Assembly (NCBI RefSeq): GCF_030409805.1
Contig: NZ_JAUFQP010000004.1
Location: forward strand, 62,001-126,000
Length of the DNA stretch: 64,000 bases
Direction: 5' to 3'
DNA from: Algibacter miyuki
GTDB taxonomy: Bacteria; Bacteroidota; Bacteroidia; Flavobacteriales; Flavobacteriaceae
Numbering within the stretch: position 1 is the first letter of the stretch; each line of letters starts with the position of its first letter. A program made the position numbers and the translations under genes. Positions 35,197 to 44,607 of the stretch are shown piece after piece. Under the pieces are notes generated by a model. It ran no database searches and was not told the origin of the DNA. It saw only the letters and a list, made by a program, of their open reading frames with translations.

Positions 35197-38040
35197 CTAA
35201 TGTGCCTCCAACCAGTTCAACCCAGTATCAATTTCAACATCCAATGGCACGTCTAATGTATAAGCATTTTCCATTTCGGTTTTCACTAAGGTTTTTATGC
35301 TTTCGAGTTCAGGTTTGTACACATCGAAAACCAATTCATCATGTACCTGTAGGAGCATTTTGGTTTTAAAATTACCAGCATTAAGTTTGTTAAAAATATT
35401 AATCATGGCAATTTTAATAATGTCGGCAGCAGAACCTTGTATAGGCGCGTTTACGGCATTACGTTCTGCGGCACCACGCACCACGCCATTTCTAGAATTA
35501 ATATCTTTTAAATAACGACGACGCCCTAAAACGGTTTGCACATAACCATTATCGCGTGCAAAATCGACTTGCTCGCTCATGTATGCACGTAGTTTTGGGT
35601 AGGTTTCGTAATAGGTGTCAATAAGTTCTTTGGCCTCACCTCGCGATAAATCGGTTTGGTTGCTTAACCCAAAGGCAGACACGCCATAGATAATCCCGAA
35701 GTTTACGGTTTTAGCGTTGCTACGTTGCTCGCGTGTTACTTCATTTAAAGGCACATTAAATACTTTAGATGCGGTAGAGGCGTGAATATCTTCGCCGTTT
35801 TTAAAGGCAGAAATCATGGTTTCTTCCTTACTTAAAGCGGCAATAATACGTAATTCTATTTGGCTATAATCGGCAGCTAATAGCGTGTACTCTTCGCTTC
35901 TTGGCACAAAGGCTTTACGCACTTGGCGACCACGCTCGGTACGGATTGGTATATTCTGTAAGTTGGGATTGTTACTACTTAAACGGCCTGTAGCGGCAAC
36001 GGTTTGCATGTAATCGGTATGTACACGGCCTGTAGATGGTTCTACTTGTAGCGGTAAGGCATCGACGTAAGTGCTTTTCAGTTTTGCTAAACCACGGTAA
36101 TCTAAAATATTTTGAATTATAGTATGATCTTTAGCGAGGTAAGATAAAATATCTTCGCCTGTAGCATACTGTCCTGTTTTAGTTTTTTTAGGTTTATCTA
36201 CCAGTTTTAGTTTTTCAAAAAGCACGATACCTAATTGCTTTGGCGAGGCAATATTAAACTCTTCGCCAGCGGCTTCGTAAATGCTTTTTTCTAAAGTTTG
36301 AATATCGTTATTTAAAGCTTCGGCTAAAGAATTAAGGAAATCTTTATCAAGATTAATCCCTTCTAATTCCATTGCGGCAAGCACACGAAGTAACGGGATT
36401 TCAATCTCATCGAATAATTTTTGAGTATTGGCTTCTCCCAGTTCGTTTGTAAAATGCTCTTTGAGTTGCAAGGTAATATCGGCATCTTCAACAGCGTATT
36501 CCGTTTGTTTTTCCAGAGGCACATCGCGCATGGATAATTGGTTTTTTCCTTTTTTACCAATAAGCTCAGTAATGGAAATTGGCGTGTAGTTTAAATAGGT
36601 TTCGGCCAAGACATCCATGTTGTGGCGCATATCTGGGTTAATCAGATAATGGGCCAGCATGGTATCAAAAAGTTTACCGCGGACTTCAATATTATATTTT
36701 GCAAGAACTTTGATGTCGTATTTTAAATTCTGACCAATTTTCTCGATGCTTTCGCTTTCAAAAAACGGACGCACTTGCTCGATAAGGGCTTGGGCTTCGG
36801 TTTTATCTTCCGGAACCGGTAAATAGAATCCTTTTCCTGTTTCCCATGAAAATGAAATACCAACCAGTTCTGCGGTTAGTGGGTTTAAGCCCGTAGTTTC
36901 GGTATCAAAACACACCGAGGTTTGACTCATTAAATTTTTAAGAAATAATTTTGTGCCCATACCTTCAGCCACACTTTGGTAAAAATGCGAGGTGTTTTCG
37001 GCCGTTTTTCGGGTATGCTCGGTAACGACTTCGGTTACGTTTGCCGGATCGCCACCAAACAGCGAAAATTGCCCTGCACCAGCCGAAGCTTCTTCTTTTG
37101 GTGTGGCTTTGTTTTCGGTTGATTTAGTTGCGGTTTGGGTAGAAGCATCTTCCGTTTTAACGGCAAAGGTTTTGGTGAAATTATCGATAAGGCGTCTAAA
37201 CTCCAATTCTTCGAAAATCTCTGTAACTTTCGGAATATCGGGTTGATCTAACTCGAAATCTTTCGCATTAAATGCCACCGGAACATCCAGCATAATAGTT
37301 GCTAATTTTTTAGAAAGTAAACCGAGTTCTTTATTCGCTTCAATTTTCTCTTTCATTTTACCTTTTAGCTCGTGGGTGTGTTCAAAAAGGTTTTCCATAG
37401 AGCCATAAGCGGCTAAGAATTTTTTAGCGGTTTTTTCGCCAACACCTGGTAATCCTGGAATATTATCACTGGCATCACCCATCATGCCAAGAAAATCTAT
37501 AACTTGTAAGGGGTCGGTAACTTCAAACTTTTTCTGTACTTCGGGTATGCCCCAAGTTTCGTATCCGCCACCAAAAACAGGACGATACATAAATATATTT
37601 TCGCTAACCAGCTGTGCAAAATCTTTATCTGGCGTTACCATAAAAGTTTGGTAACCTTCTTTTTCAGCTTGTTTGGCTAGGGTGCCAATAACATCATCGG
37701 CCTCGAAACCTGCTTTCACCATAATAGGGATGTGCATGGCTTTTAAAATCTCCTGGATAATAGGTACTGCAATTTTTATAGCTTCAGGCGTTTCGTCTCT
37801 GTTGGCTTTATAAGCCTCGAACATTTCTACACGGTCGGCACTGCCTCCTTTATCGAAACAAACGGCTAAATGGTCTGGTCGCTCACGTTTAATTACGTCT
37901 AAAAGTGAGTTCATAAATCCTAAAATAGCTGAGGTATCAGTGCCTTTAGAGTTTATTCTTGGGTTCTTTATAAAGGCATAGTAGCCACGGAAAATTAATG
38001 CAAAAGCATCAACTAAAAATACGCGTTTGTTATCGGACAT
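35197..38040 (-). CDS. polA: DNA polymerase I
   Basis: 947 residues, full length. The N-terminal 5' nuclease domain (1-290) has VDAFALIFRGYYAF, the acidic metal sites in AGFEADDVIGTLA and LGMMGDASDNIPGLPGVG. The 3'-5' exonuclease domain (about 365-540) keeps its catalytic DTETTGL and EDADITLQL, so proofreading should be active. The polymerase domain has motif A ADYSQIELRI, motif B (O helix) RSNAKTVNFGIIYGVS and motif C QVHDELVFDV. A low-complexity linker (about 300-330) joins the nuclease and exonuclease parts. It stands alone on the minus strand. Confidence 0.97.
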   Translation of the reverse strand: MSDNKRVFLVDAFALIFRGYYAFIKNPRINSKGTDTSAILGFMNSLLDVIKRERPDHLAVCFDKGGSADRVEMFEAYKANRDETPEAIKIAVPIIQEILKAMHIPIMVKAGFEADDVIGTLAKQAEKEGYQTFMVTPDKDFAQLVSENIFMYRPVFGGGYETWGIPEVQKKFEVTDPLQVIDFLGMMGDASDNIPGLPGVGEKTAKKFLAAYGSMENLFEHTHELKGKMKEKIEANKELGLLSKKLATIMLDVPVAFNAKDFELDQPDIPKVTEIFEELEFRRLIDNFTKTFAVKTEDASTQTATKSTENKATPKEEASAGAGQFSLFGGDPANVTEVVTEHTRKTAENTSHFYQSVAEGMGTKLFLKNLMSQTSVCFDTETTGLNPLTAELVGISFSWETGKGFYLPVPEDKTEAQALIEQVRPFFESESIEKIGQNLKYDIKVLAKYNIEVRGKLFDTMLAHYLINPDMRHNMDVLAETYLNYTPISITELIGKKGKNQLSMRDVPLEKQTEYAVEDADITLQLKEHFTNELGEANTQKLFDEIEIPLLRVLAAMELEGINLDKDFLNSLAEALNNDIQTLEKSIYEAAGEEFNIASPKQLGIVLFEKLKLVDKPKKTKTGQYATGEDILSYLAKDHTIIQNILDYRGLAKLKSTYVDALPLQVEPSTGRVHTDYMQTVAATGRLSSNNPNLQNIPIRTERGRQVRKAFVPRSEEYTLLAADYSQIELRIIAALSKEETMISAFKNGEDIHASTASKVFNVPLNEVTREQRSNAKTVNFGIIYGVSAFGLSNQTDLSRGEAKELIDTYYETYPKLRAYMSEQVDFARDNGYVQTVLGRRRYLKDINSRNGVVRGAAERNAVNAPIQGSAADIIKIAMINIFNKLNAGNFKTKMLLQVHDELVFDVYKPELESIKTLVKTEMENAYTLDVPLDVEIDTGLNWLEAH

Positions 38041-38062
38041 TTTATTTATTTTGATGGAATTT

Positions 38063-38070
38063 CAAAACTA
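38063..38070 (-). promoter_or_regulatory. Possible -7 element for polA
   Basis: On the minus strand this reads TAGTTTTG, an exact TAnnTTTG match, 22 bp before the polA start codon. No TTG is found at the ideal upstream distance, so the call is tentative. Confidence 0.4.
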
Positions 38071-38274
38071 CGAAAAGTTATTGTTAAAATTCCGAAGCAA
38101 TCCATTGTTGTCGGATAAAAGAAGCTAAAAAACTTCGCTTTTAGAATGAAAAATTAAGACTTGGATTTAAATAATTGATAATCAATCGTGAAAAACAAAT
38201 GAGATCTAAGCTTTTTTAGATTGAATTTCATTTAAAATATTGATGTCATTTTTTTAGAATCATTAAAACAAAAA

Positions 38275-38313
38275 AAAAGGAAACAGCACCAAACATATGA
38301 TGTGTTTCCTTTT
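38275..38313 (-). terminator. Intrinsic terminator after the leucine-rich-repeat gene
   Basis: AAAAGGAAACA (38275-38285) pairs perfectly with TGTTTCCTTTT (38303-38313). Read on the minus strand, the stem is followed by a T-rich run, placing a terminator about 24 bp after the stop of the gene at 38337. The 38041-38336 interval otherwise holds only AT-rich DNA and the polA promoter. Confidence 0.85.
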
Positions 38314-38336
38314 AGGAAATTGATTAATAGCGCCTT

Positions 38337-41300
38337 TTATATTTTGATTATCTTTTTTACTTGTTCGCCTGTATTGGATTTTATTCTTATGAAATACGTG
38401 CCGGAGCGCAAAGCACTGATGTTGATACGATCGGTTTCTTGAGTGTGTAAAACGTCTTGACCCAATACGTTGTAAATACTAACATTTGTAACCATGCTCG
38501 CAGATTCTATATGAATGTAACTGTCGGCTGGATTTGGATATATTTTAAAATCTGTTTCCTTAAAATCATTGGTGCTTAAATATTGGCAGCTTTCGCTAAA
38601 ACTGGATTGCGAGTCGATAGTTTCACTCCAATGTAATGTACTAAAAGTTTCATCATCGACTTCGATACATAATAAATTTACATTTTCTACAGTGATGAAC
38701 GTAGTGATATTAGTATTTGCACCATTTTTAACATTTAGATATAATAAATTATTCCCTCCAACATTTACGTTTGTTAGATTGGTGTTATTAGTTAAATTTA
38801 AACTGGTTAATTGATTACTGTAACATAGTAGAACAGAAAGCGCCTCAAAATCTTCTATACCTGTTAAATCGCTGATATCTTTGAAAGAAATCGATAGTGT
38901 GGTTATGCCATCGATGTTTTCTGTTGGCACATAATCATTTAAAGGACCAGAATCGAAGCCTAAACTAATAAGAGCTTGTTCAAAATTATCATCTGGAACG
39001 TAGGTTAGTGGTGTTACTATACAATTTTCGCTAAAATTGGCGTGCGCATCTTTACCTGACCAGTGGGATGTACTGTATGCTGCATCATCGACTTCTATAC
39101 AGGTTAAATTATCATTAGAAGAAGCCAGGAATTCTATAAAATTTAAATTGTTATTGTTTTTTACGTTTAAGCTTGTTAGCTTGTTGAAATGTACATTCAG
39201 ACGGGTTAAAACATTGTTCTTGGATACATCTAAATCTGATATTTCGTTTACTGGACAAGATAACTTTTTTAACGCGAGGTTATTGGATACATCTAGGCTT
39301 GTGAGGTTGTTACCAGAACAATACAAATCTGTTAATAATTCATTATTAGATAAATTGATATTTGAAACTTCATTATAAGTGAAGAGTAATGAGGTTAACG
39401 ATAAATTATTTGATACATCTAAACTGGAAATTAAGTTGAAGTTTATATTTAAAATAGTTAATGCGCTATTGTTTTCAATATTAATACTCGTAATCTGGTT
39501 GTTATTACAGTATAATTCTTCGAGAATTATAAAATCTTCAATACCTGTTAAGTCTGCAATATTTTTATTTGAGACATCCAGAGTGGTTACTGTATTTATG
39601 TTATCCGTTGGCACATAATCATCTAAAGCACCAGTGTCATACCCTAAGTCTATAAGAGCTTGTTCAAAATTATCGTCTGGAACGTAGGTTAATGGTACAA
39701 CGCTACAACTTTCATTAAAACTGGCTTGTGCGTCTATATCTGTCCAATTGGTTGTGCTATATGTAGCATCGTCTACTTCAATGCAGGTAAGCTCAGGATT
39801 ATCAGTGGTAACAAATTCCGTTATAATAGTATTATTACCATTTTTTATTTTCAAACTTGTTAGTTGGTTAATATTGACATAGAAAAAAGATAAAAATTGA
39901 TTTTGGCTAGCATCCAATGTTGTTAATAGATTATTGTGAGCATATAAATCGGTTAATGCGATATTCTTGCTTAGGTCTAAAGTCGTTAGTTCGTTGTATG
40001 CACAAATTAATACCTTTAAAGCAACAAAGTCTTCTATCCCAGTTAAATCAGTAATATTTCTTACAGAAACATCTAATGTGGTTATGGTATTAATATTTTC
40101 AGTTGGTACATAATCATCCAAAGGTCCAGAATCGAAGCCTAAACTTATAAGAGCTTGTTCAAAATTATCGTCTGGAACGTAGGTTAATGGTACAACGCTA
40201 CAACTTTCATTAAAACTGGCTTGTGCATCTATATCTGTCCAATTAGTTGAGCTATATGTAGCATCGTCTACTTCAATGCAGGTTAGGTTTGGGTTATCTG
40301 TTGCGTAAAAAAATATAAAATTTGTATTGTTGCCGTTTTTAACGTTTAAGGCGGTTAATTGATTGTTATAACAAGCCAATTCGTTTAAAGCTGTATTAGA
40401 AGAAACATCTAAGCTCGAAATCTGGTTCTCGTAAACAACAAGTGAAATTAAAGCTGTATTCTGACTTACATCCAAACTTGTAAGTTGGTTTATACCACAA
40501 TAGAGCTCAATTAAATCAATGTTATTGCTTACATCTAGACTTGTTAATTGATTTTCATGAGCCCTAAAATGGGTTAAGCTCTTATTTTGGGTAATGTTTA
40601 AACTGCGAAGCATATTAGAAGAACAATATAAACGTGTTAAGGCTTTATTGTGACTTAAATCTAGACTTGTAAGTTGGTTTTGAGGACAAGTTAAACTTGT
40701 TAAAGCTGTAAAATCTTCAATACCTGTTAAGTCTGCAATGTTCTTGCTGCTTACATTTAAATGGGTTCTGTTTTTAATGTTTTCGGTAGGCACATAATTA
40801 TCCAAAGGTCCAGAGTCATAACCTGCATCTATTAATGCCTGCTCAAAATTATCGTCTGGCACATAGGTGCCACAACCTTCACTAAAACTCATTTGAGAAT
40901 TAATTCCAGAAATCCAATTAGCCGTGCTGTATGCTACATTATCAACTTCAATACAAGTTAAATTGGTGTTGTTGAAAGTCTTAAAATTGATGAAATTCGC
41001 ATTATTGCCATTTTTCACATTAAGGTAAGATAGATTGTTACCTGCGCAATTTAATGCTGAAAGTATGGTGTTATTGCTGAGGTCTAAGTCCGTTATTTGG
41101 TTACCACTACATTCTAAACTTGTAAGCGAAGTAAAATCTTCGATGCCTGCTAGATTCGTGATATTTTTATCAGTTAAATCTAAGGCGCTAATAAAGTTTA
41201 TGTATTCGGTTGGTACAGAGCCATTAATAGGTGCTACATCATAGTCTAGATCGATTAAGGCTTGTTCAAAATTTGGATCTGGAATTAATGTGGTTTGCGC

Positions 41301-41354
41301 ATGACCTATAAAAGTCAATAAAACCAATGCTAGTGTTGTTGTGAGGGTTTTCAT
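38337..41354 (-). CDS. Secreted five-module leucine-rich-repeat protein with T9SS type A sorting domain
   Basis: 1005 residues. A signal peptide (MKTLTTTLALVLLTFIGHAQ) is followed by five modules that each start with VPDDNFEQALI-type segments (near residues 22, 167, 395, 557 and 790), run through TLDVSNKNITDLTGIEDF, several short LRRs (LTSLDVSNN-type, about 21 residues each) and close with LTCIEVDDATYSTTNW. The C-terminal 70 residues are a type A T9SS domain (FKIYPNPADSYIHIES, GTYFIRIKS, VKKIIKI). It would be exported through the Sec system and the T9SS and attached to or released from the cell surface. Ligand unknown. Two modules share a nearly identical DNA segment, indicating recent duplication or conversion. 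Confidence 0.9.
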   Translation of the reverse strand: MKTLTTTLALVLLTFIGHAQTTLIPDPNFEQALIDLDYDVAPINGSVPTEYINFISALDLTDKNITNLAGIEDFTSLTSLECSGNQITDLDLSNNTILSALNCAGNNLSYLNVKNGNNANFINFKTFNNTNLTCIEVDNVAYSTANWISGINSQMSFSEGCGTYVPDDNFEQALIDAGYDSGPLDNYVPTENIKNRTHLNVSSKNIADLTGIEDFTALTSLTCPQNQLTSLDLSHNKALTRLYCSSNMLRSLNITQNKSLTHFRAHENQLTSLDVSNNIDLIELYCGINQLTSLDVSQNTALISLVVYENQISSLDVSSNTALNELACYNNQLTALNVKNGNNTNFIFFYATDNPNLTCIEVDDATYSSTNWTDIDAQASFNESCSVVPLTYVPDDNFEQALISLGFDSGPLDDYVPTENINTITTLDVSVRNITDLTGIEDFVALKVLICAYNELTTLDLSKNIALTDLYAHNNLLTTLDASQNQFLSFFYVNINQLTSLKIKNGNNTIITEFVTTDNPELTCIEVDDATYSTTNWTDIDAQASFNESCSVVPLTYVPDDNFEQALIDLGYDTGALDDYVPTDNINTVTTLDVSNKNIADLTGIEDFIILEELYCNNNQITSINIENNSALTILNINFNLISSLDVSNNLSLTSLLFTYNEVSNINLSNNELLTDLYCSGNNLTSLDVSNNLALKKLSCPVNEISDLDVSKNNVLTRLNVHFNKLTSLNVKNNNNLNFIEFLASSNDNLTCIEVDDAAYSTSHWSGKDAHANFSENCIVTPLTYVPDDNFEQALISLGFDSGPLNDYVPTENIDGITTLSISFKDISDLTGIEDFEALSVLLCYSNQLTSLNLTNNTNLTNVNVGGNNLLYLNVKNGANTNITTFITVENVNLLCIEVDDETFSTLHWSETIDSQSSFSESCQYLSTNDFKETDFKIYPNPADSYIHIESASMVTNVSIYNVLGQDVLHTQETDRINISALRSGTYFIRIKSNTGEQVKKIIKI
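39651..39788. repeat. 138-bp intragenic direct repeat, copy 1
   Basis: This segment is identical to 40146-40283 except at three positions; the first 81 bp are identical. It spans the module boundary of the LRR protein (end of module 3 to start of module 4 in protein order). Confidence 0.92.
40146..40283. repeat. 138-bp intragenic direct repeat, copy 2
   Basis: Partner of 39651-39788, about 495 bp apart in the same orientation, with three mismatches in 138 bp. A third, more diverged version lies near 38960-39060. Confidence 0.92.
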
Positions 41355-41371
41355 AATATGAATGTTAGAGG

Positions 41372-41527
41372 TTAAATAGTTATTCCTTCGTTTTCAAAAC
41401 AGTTAATTGTAGGTTCACTTGTGATTATTGTAATGTTTTCTGCAGAAGAACAGATATCCTTGGCAACTTGGGGAAATGTAAAGGCTGTTATTAAAAGTGT
41501 TGTAGATAAAAGGTAAATTTTCTTCAT
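41372..41527 (-). CDS. Small secreted peptide, 51 residues
   Basis: An ATG at 41527 opens a 51-residue frame ending 17 bp before the LRR gene start. The first 20 residues (MKKIYLLSTTLLITAFTFPQ) are a clear signal peptide; the mature part of about 30 residues is acidic and has two cysteines (DICSSAEN and TINCFENEG). It probably shares a transcript with the LRR gene. No family recognised. It could also be a remnant of a longer secreted protein. Confidence 0.55.
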   Translation of the reverse strand: MKKIYLLSTTLLITAFTFPQVAKDICSSAENITIITSEPTINCFENEGITI

Positions 41528-41751
41528 AATATTTTTTTTTAATGGTTAATTACTAGTGTTTAGTGAGGGATTTCGATAGTTGTGATTTTTTATTTTATAA
41601 ATTTAATGTTGGGTTTTTCATGGTTTTGTTCGGTTTTAATGGACTAGGTAAAATTCATAATTTAGGCTCTAATTTTTTTCATACCAATGGGTGATTTTTG
41701 TGAAAATCTTATTTTGTATTTTTGTATTGTAATCATTAACAGTTCTTTAAA

Positions 41752-43683
41752 TTGTCATTCAAACCACTTTATATATGCATGCTTTTTGGTTTTTTGACTT
41801 TTGGTCAAGATGCGAAGCCGGACGCCTATCAGGATAGTTTGCAATCTATAATCGATTCCAGTTTTAAAAAGGAACAAAGAAAGGACGCGCTCTTTTTGCT
41901 TGGTCAATATTTAGTACAACGTAACCCACAATTGGCCGAAAAAATAGCTACGGAATTAAAAAACGAGCATCTCATTAATGCTGACAGTGCCGAAGTACGG
42001 AGAAATAACTACATTTTTGCTGCGAGTCACAGATGGCAAGGCGACTATGCTACAGCGCTTAACTACTATCATAATATTTATCAATATTCTAAAAAGCATC
42101 AAGATTCGATGGATATTGCTAGTAGTAGTCATTTTATTGGTACTCTAAATACTTTTTTAGGTAATAATGTTGTTGCTCAAAAACATTTAATTGAAGTTTC
42201 TGAAATTTATGATGCTATAGGAACTGTTGAACAAAAGGCCAAAATAAATAATTCCTTGGCGGGGTTTTATTTAAATATCGATCAGTTAAAAAAAGGGGAG
42301 GAGCAATACTTAAAGGCCTTAGAGCAATATGAAATTTTACAGGACAGCGGCGGGTTAGCAAGTGTGCATGCTAATTTAGGATTGCTTTACACCGATTTAA
42401 ATGAATTTAAAAAAGCAGAAAGACATTTAATGAAGCAGAAAGGGTATAATGCTGTATTTCCAACACTTCGCGAAATGGGTTTTCATTATGATTTTTTAGG
42501 ACTTTTACGACAAAAACAAGAGCGTCTTCAGGATGCGTATCAAGAACATTTTAAGGCCTTAAAAATTAGAGAAAATTTAAGTAGTACGTATAATTTATGT
42601 GAATCTAAATTGAATATGGGTGAGATTCTCATTAAATTAAAACGTTATCCTGAAGCCATTGTGCATTTAAAAGATGTTTTTAAATACGACGAGCATAAAT
42701 CGCTGTACCAACAACAACGAGCTTATCAGCTTTTATCTGAAGCTAATGAAAAAAGTGGTCATTTTAAAGACGCTTTGTCTGATTTTAAAGCGTTTAAAGA
42801 GCTCAGCGATTCTATTTATTCCAAAGAATCTATTGAAATTATTGCCGAAAAAGATGCACAATACAGTCAGCAAAAACAAGAAAACAAAATAGCTTTATTG
42901 AATAATGAAAAAAAGATCTCTGAAGAAAAGGCTTCCCGTTCTAAAGTTATTGCTTTGCTCACTTCCATAGGTTTGTTATGGTTAATTATGGCTGCTATAG
43001 CTTTATATAAAATGTATTCAAAAATTAACCATAAAAATCAAATTATTACTAAAGCGCTAAAAGATCGAGAATTGTTGTTGCACGAAACGCATCATCGCGT
43101 TAAAAATAACTTACAATTAATTTCTAGTTTGCTTAATCTTCAGTCTAAATATGTTGTAGATGAAAAAGTGTACGAAGTTTTACAAAACGGTAGAAATCGC
43201 GTGCAATCTATGGCTATACTTCATAAAAACTTGTATGTTGGCGAAGAACTCGACATGATAAATATTCAGAATTATTTTGAAGGTTTGGTTGAAAATATTC
43301 TAAATTCTTATAATAAATCCGAAGAAGATATGGCCTTTAATATTCAAGCTAAAGATATTGTTATGGATGTAGAATCTGTAATTCCGATAGGGCTTATTGT
43401 TAACGAGTTAGTAACTAACGCCCTTAAACATGCCTTCCCATTGAATAAAACTAAAAAACCAAGCATTAATATCATCATGCTAGAACATGATAATGACCAC
43501 CAACTAATAGTGAAAGATAATGGTATTGGTTTTGATGAAAAGATGAAAAATAAAGCAGAATCTTTTGGGCAGCGTTTAATTAGCTTATTCACTAACAAAC
43601 TAAAAGCAACTGTTGTCATCAATAGTCAAAATGGCACCGAAGTATCTATTGTATTTCCTAAAGCTAACGCAACAGTTCGTTAA
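41752..43683 (+). CDS. TPR-containing sensor histidine kinase (HisKA_2 type)
   Basis: 643 residues, TTG start; the N-terminus (LYICMLFGFLTFGQ) is a signal peptide or anchor. Residues 30-390 contain about seven TPR-like repeats (for example ASVHANLGLLYTDLNEFKKA), likely periplasmic. One membrane helix (VIALLTSIGLLWLIMAAIAL, about 400-420) precedes the kinase. The phosphorylation segment is LLLHETHHRVKNNLQLISSL (His447/448), and the ATPase domain has LVTNALKHAFP, VKDNGIGFD and SFGQRLI. The partner is likely the response regulator encoded convergently, whose 3' end overlaps this gene by 20 bp. Possible -7 box TATTTTTG at 41717-41724. Confidence 0.88.
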   Translation: MSFKPLYICMLFGFLTFGQDAKPDAYQDSLQSIIDSSFKKEQRKDALFLLGQYLVQRNPQLAEKIATELKNEHLINADSAEVRRNNYIFAASHRWQGDYATALNYYHNIYQYSKKHQDSMDIASSSHFIGTLNTFLGNNVVAQKHLIEVSEIYDAIGTVEQKAKINNSLAGFYLNIDQLKKGEEQYLKALEQYEILQDSGGLASVHANLGLLYTDLNEFKKAERHLMKQKGYNAVFPTLREMGFHYDFLGLLRQKQERLQDAYQEHFKALKIRENLSSTYNLCESKLNMGEILIKLKRYPEAIVHLKDVFKYDEHKSLYQQQRAYQLLSEANEKSGHFKDALSDFKAFKELSDSIYSKESIEIIAEKDAQYSQQKQENKIALLNNEKKISEEKASRSKVIALLTSIGLLWLIMAAIALYKMYSKINHKNQIITKALKDRELLLHETHHRVKNNLQLISSLLNLQSKYVVDEKVYEVLQNGRNRVQSMAILHKNLYVGEELDMINIQNYFEGLVENILNSYNKSEEDMAFNIQAKDIVMDVESVIPIGLIVNELVTNALKHAFPLNKTKKPSINIIMLEHDNDHQLIVKDNGIGFDEKMKNKAESFGQRLISLFTNKLKATVVINSQNGTEVSIVFPKANATVR

Positions 43684-44278
43684 GCAGCGTAATGGTTTCT
43701 AAGCGTGTGTGGGTATTCATTTTTTCGTAAATATTTTTTATGTGAGATTTAATGGTGTTAACACTTACAAATTGCCCTTCAGCCAATAACTGATTCGTTT
43801 TTCCTTCTTGCAATCCTTTTAATATTTCGAACTCTTTTTGGGTTAAAGGTGTTTGTATTAATGAGTTTATATTGTCTCGGTTTAATGCTACAGGCAAAAC
43901 AAATTTCGAGAAATTATACAATGCAATTTCAATGGTAGAATACAGTTCCTTTTCATTAAAAGGTTTTACTACATAACCCATCGGTAAGGTTTTTTTTGCG
44001 CGATCTAAAACCTGCTTTCCAGAATATGAAGTGAGATACAAAAACGGTATTTTTTTGGTGTTATTAATATGTTCAGCCACCAAAAAACCTTCATAATCAC
44101 CTTCTAAATTAATATCAATTAATACTAAGTCTGGGCGCAAGGTATCAATAGCTTCAATAGCATCATCTTTGCTGTAAGCCACACCAATGGTATTGTAATT
44201 CACGTTAGAAAGCATCCCTTTAATGTCTTCACAAATAATAGGGTCATCTTCTACAATTAAAATTCGAATCTCTAACAT
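43664..44278 (-). CDS. Response regulator, REC plus LuxR-type HTH
   Basis: About 204 residues from the ATG at 44278 (MLEIRILIVEDDP); the frame is open further upstream but the REC domain starts exactly here. The acidic pocket is in VEDDP, the phosphorylated Asp is D55 (VLIDINLEG), with LTSY and VVKPFNEKEL completing the REC domain. The C-terminal GerE/LuxR HTH reads LTQKEFEILKGLQEGKTNQ and VSVNTIKSHIKNIYEKM. It is a transcription factor controlled by phosphorylation, very likely from the TPR histidine kinase. The last 20 bp overlap the kinase gene tail to tail. Confidence 0.9.
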   Translation of the reverse strand: MLEIRILIVEDDPIICEDIKGMLSNVNYNTIGVAYSKDDAIEAIDTLRPDLVLIDINLEGDYEGFLVAEHINNTKKIPFLYLTSYSGKQVLDRAKKTLPMGYVVKPFNEKELYSTIEIALYNFSKFVLPVALNRDNINSLIQTPLTQKEFEILKGLQEGKTNQLLAEGQFVSVNTIKSHIKNIYEKMNTHTRLETITLLNELLR

Positions 44279-44582
44279 CAAAATTAATTTATCAAAAAAA
44301 TAAAGATATAAATTTTTATAAAAATGGCATGTTATTTTTTGTCTAAAAAACGAAGTAATTTTCATGCTATTAATCTAGCGTTTATTGCTTTATGGTTATT
44401 CGTTTTTTTTGAAATGGGTTTAGGATTCTATTGAATATGTCGCTTTTTATCTTTTAAATACAGGAGGGATTATGAAGTGTTTAAATAAAAAATAATTTGT
44501 TTTTCTTAGATATGTATAATCATAAAATCTTAACCATAAGTTAAAAACAACCATGAATAAAAAGATTGCTTTTCAATACCAC

Positions 44583-44590
44583 TATCTTTG
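44583..44590 (+). promoter_or_regulatory. Bacteroidota-type -7 element
   Basis: TATCTTTG matches TAnnTTTG exactly and ends 17 bp before the ATG at 44608. A TTG at 44566 lies only 14 bp upstream, shorter than usual. The box supports the start at 44608 over the TTG at 44566. Confidence 0.5.
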
Positions 44591-44607
44591 GGAAAAAGAA
44601 AAAGAGT

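Noticed and set aside
36992-37246. 84-codon plus-strand frame within polA
   Set aside because: Antisense to the well-conserved polA; no independent evidence.
39037-39618. Plus-strand frames inside the LRR gene region
   Set aside because: They are antisense shadows of the repeated LRR codons.
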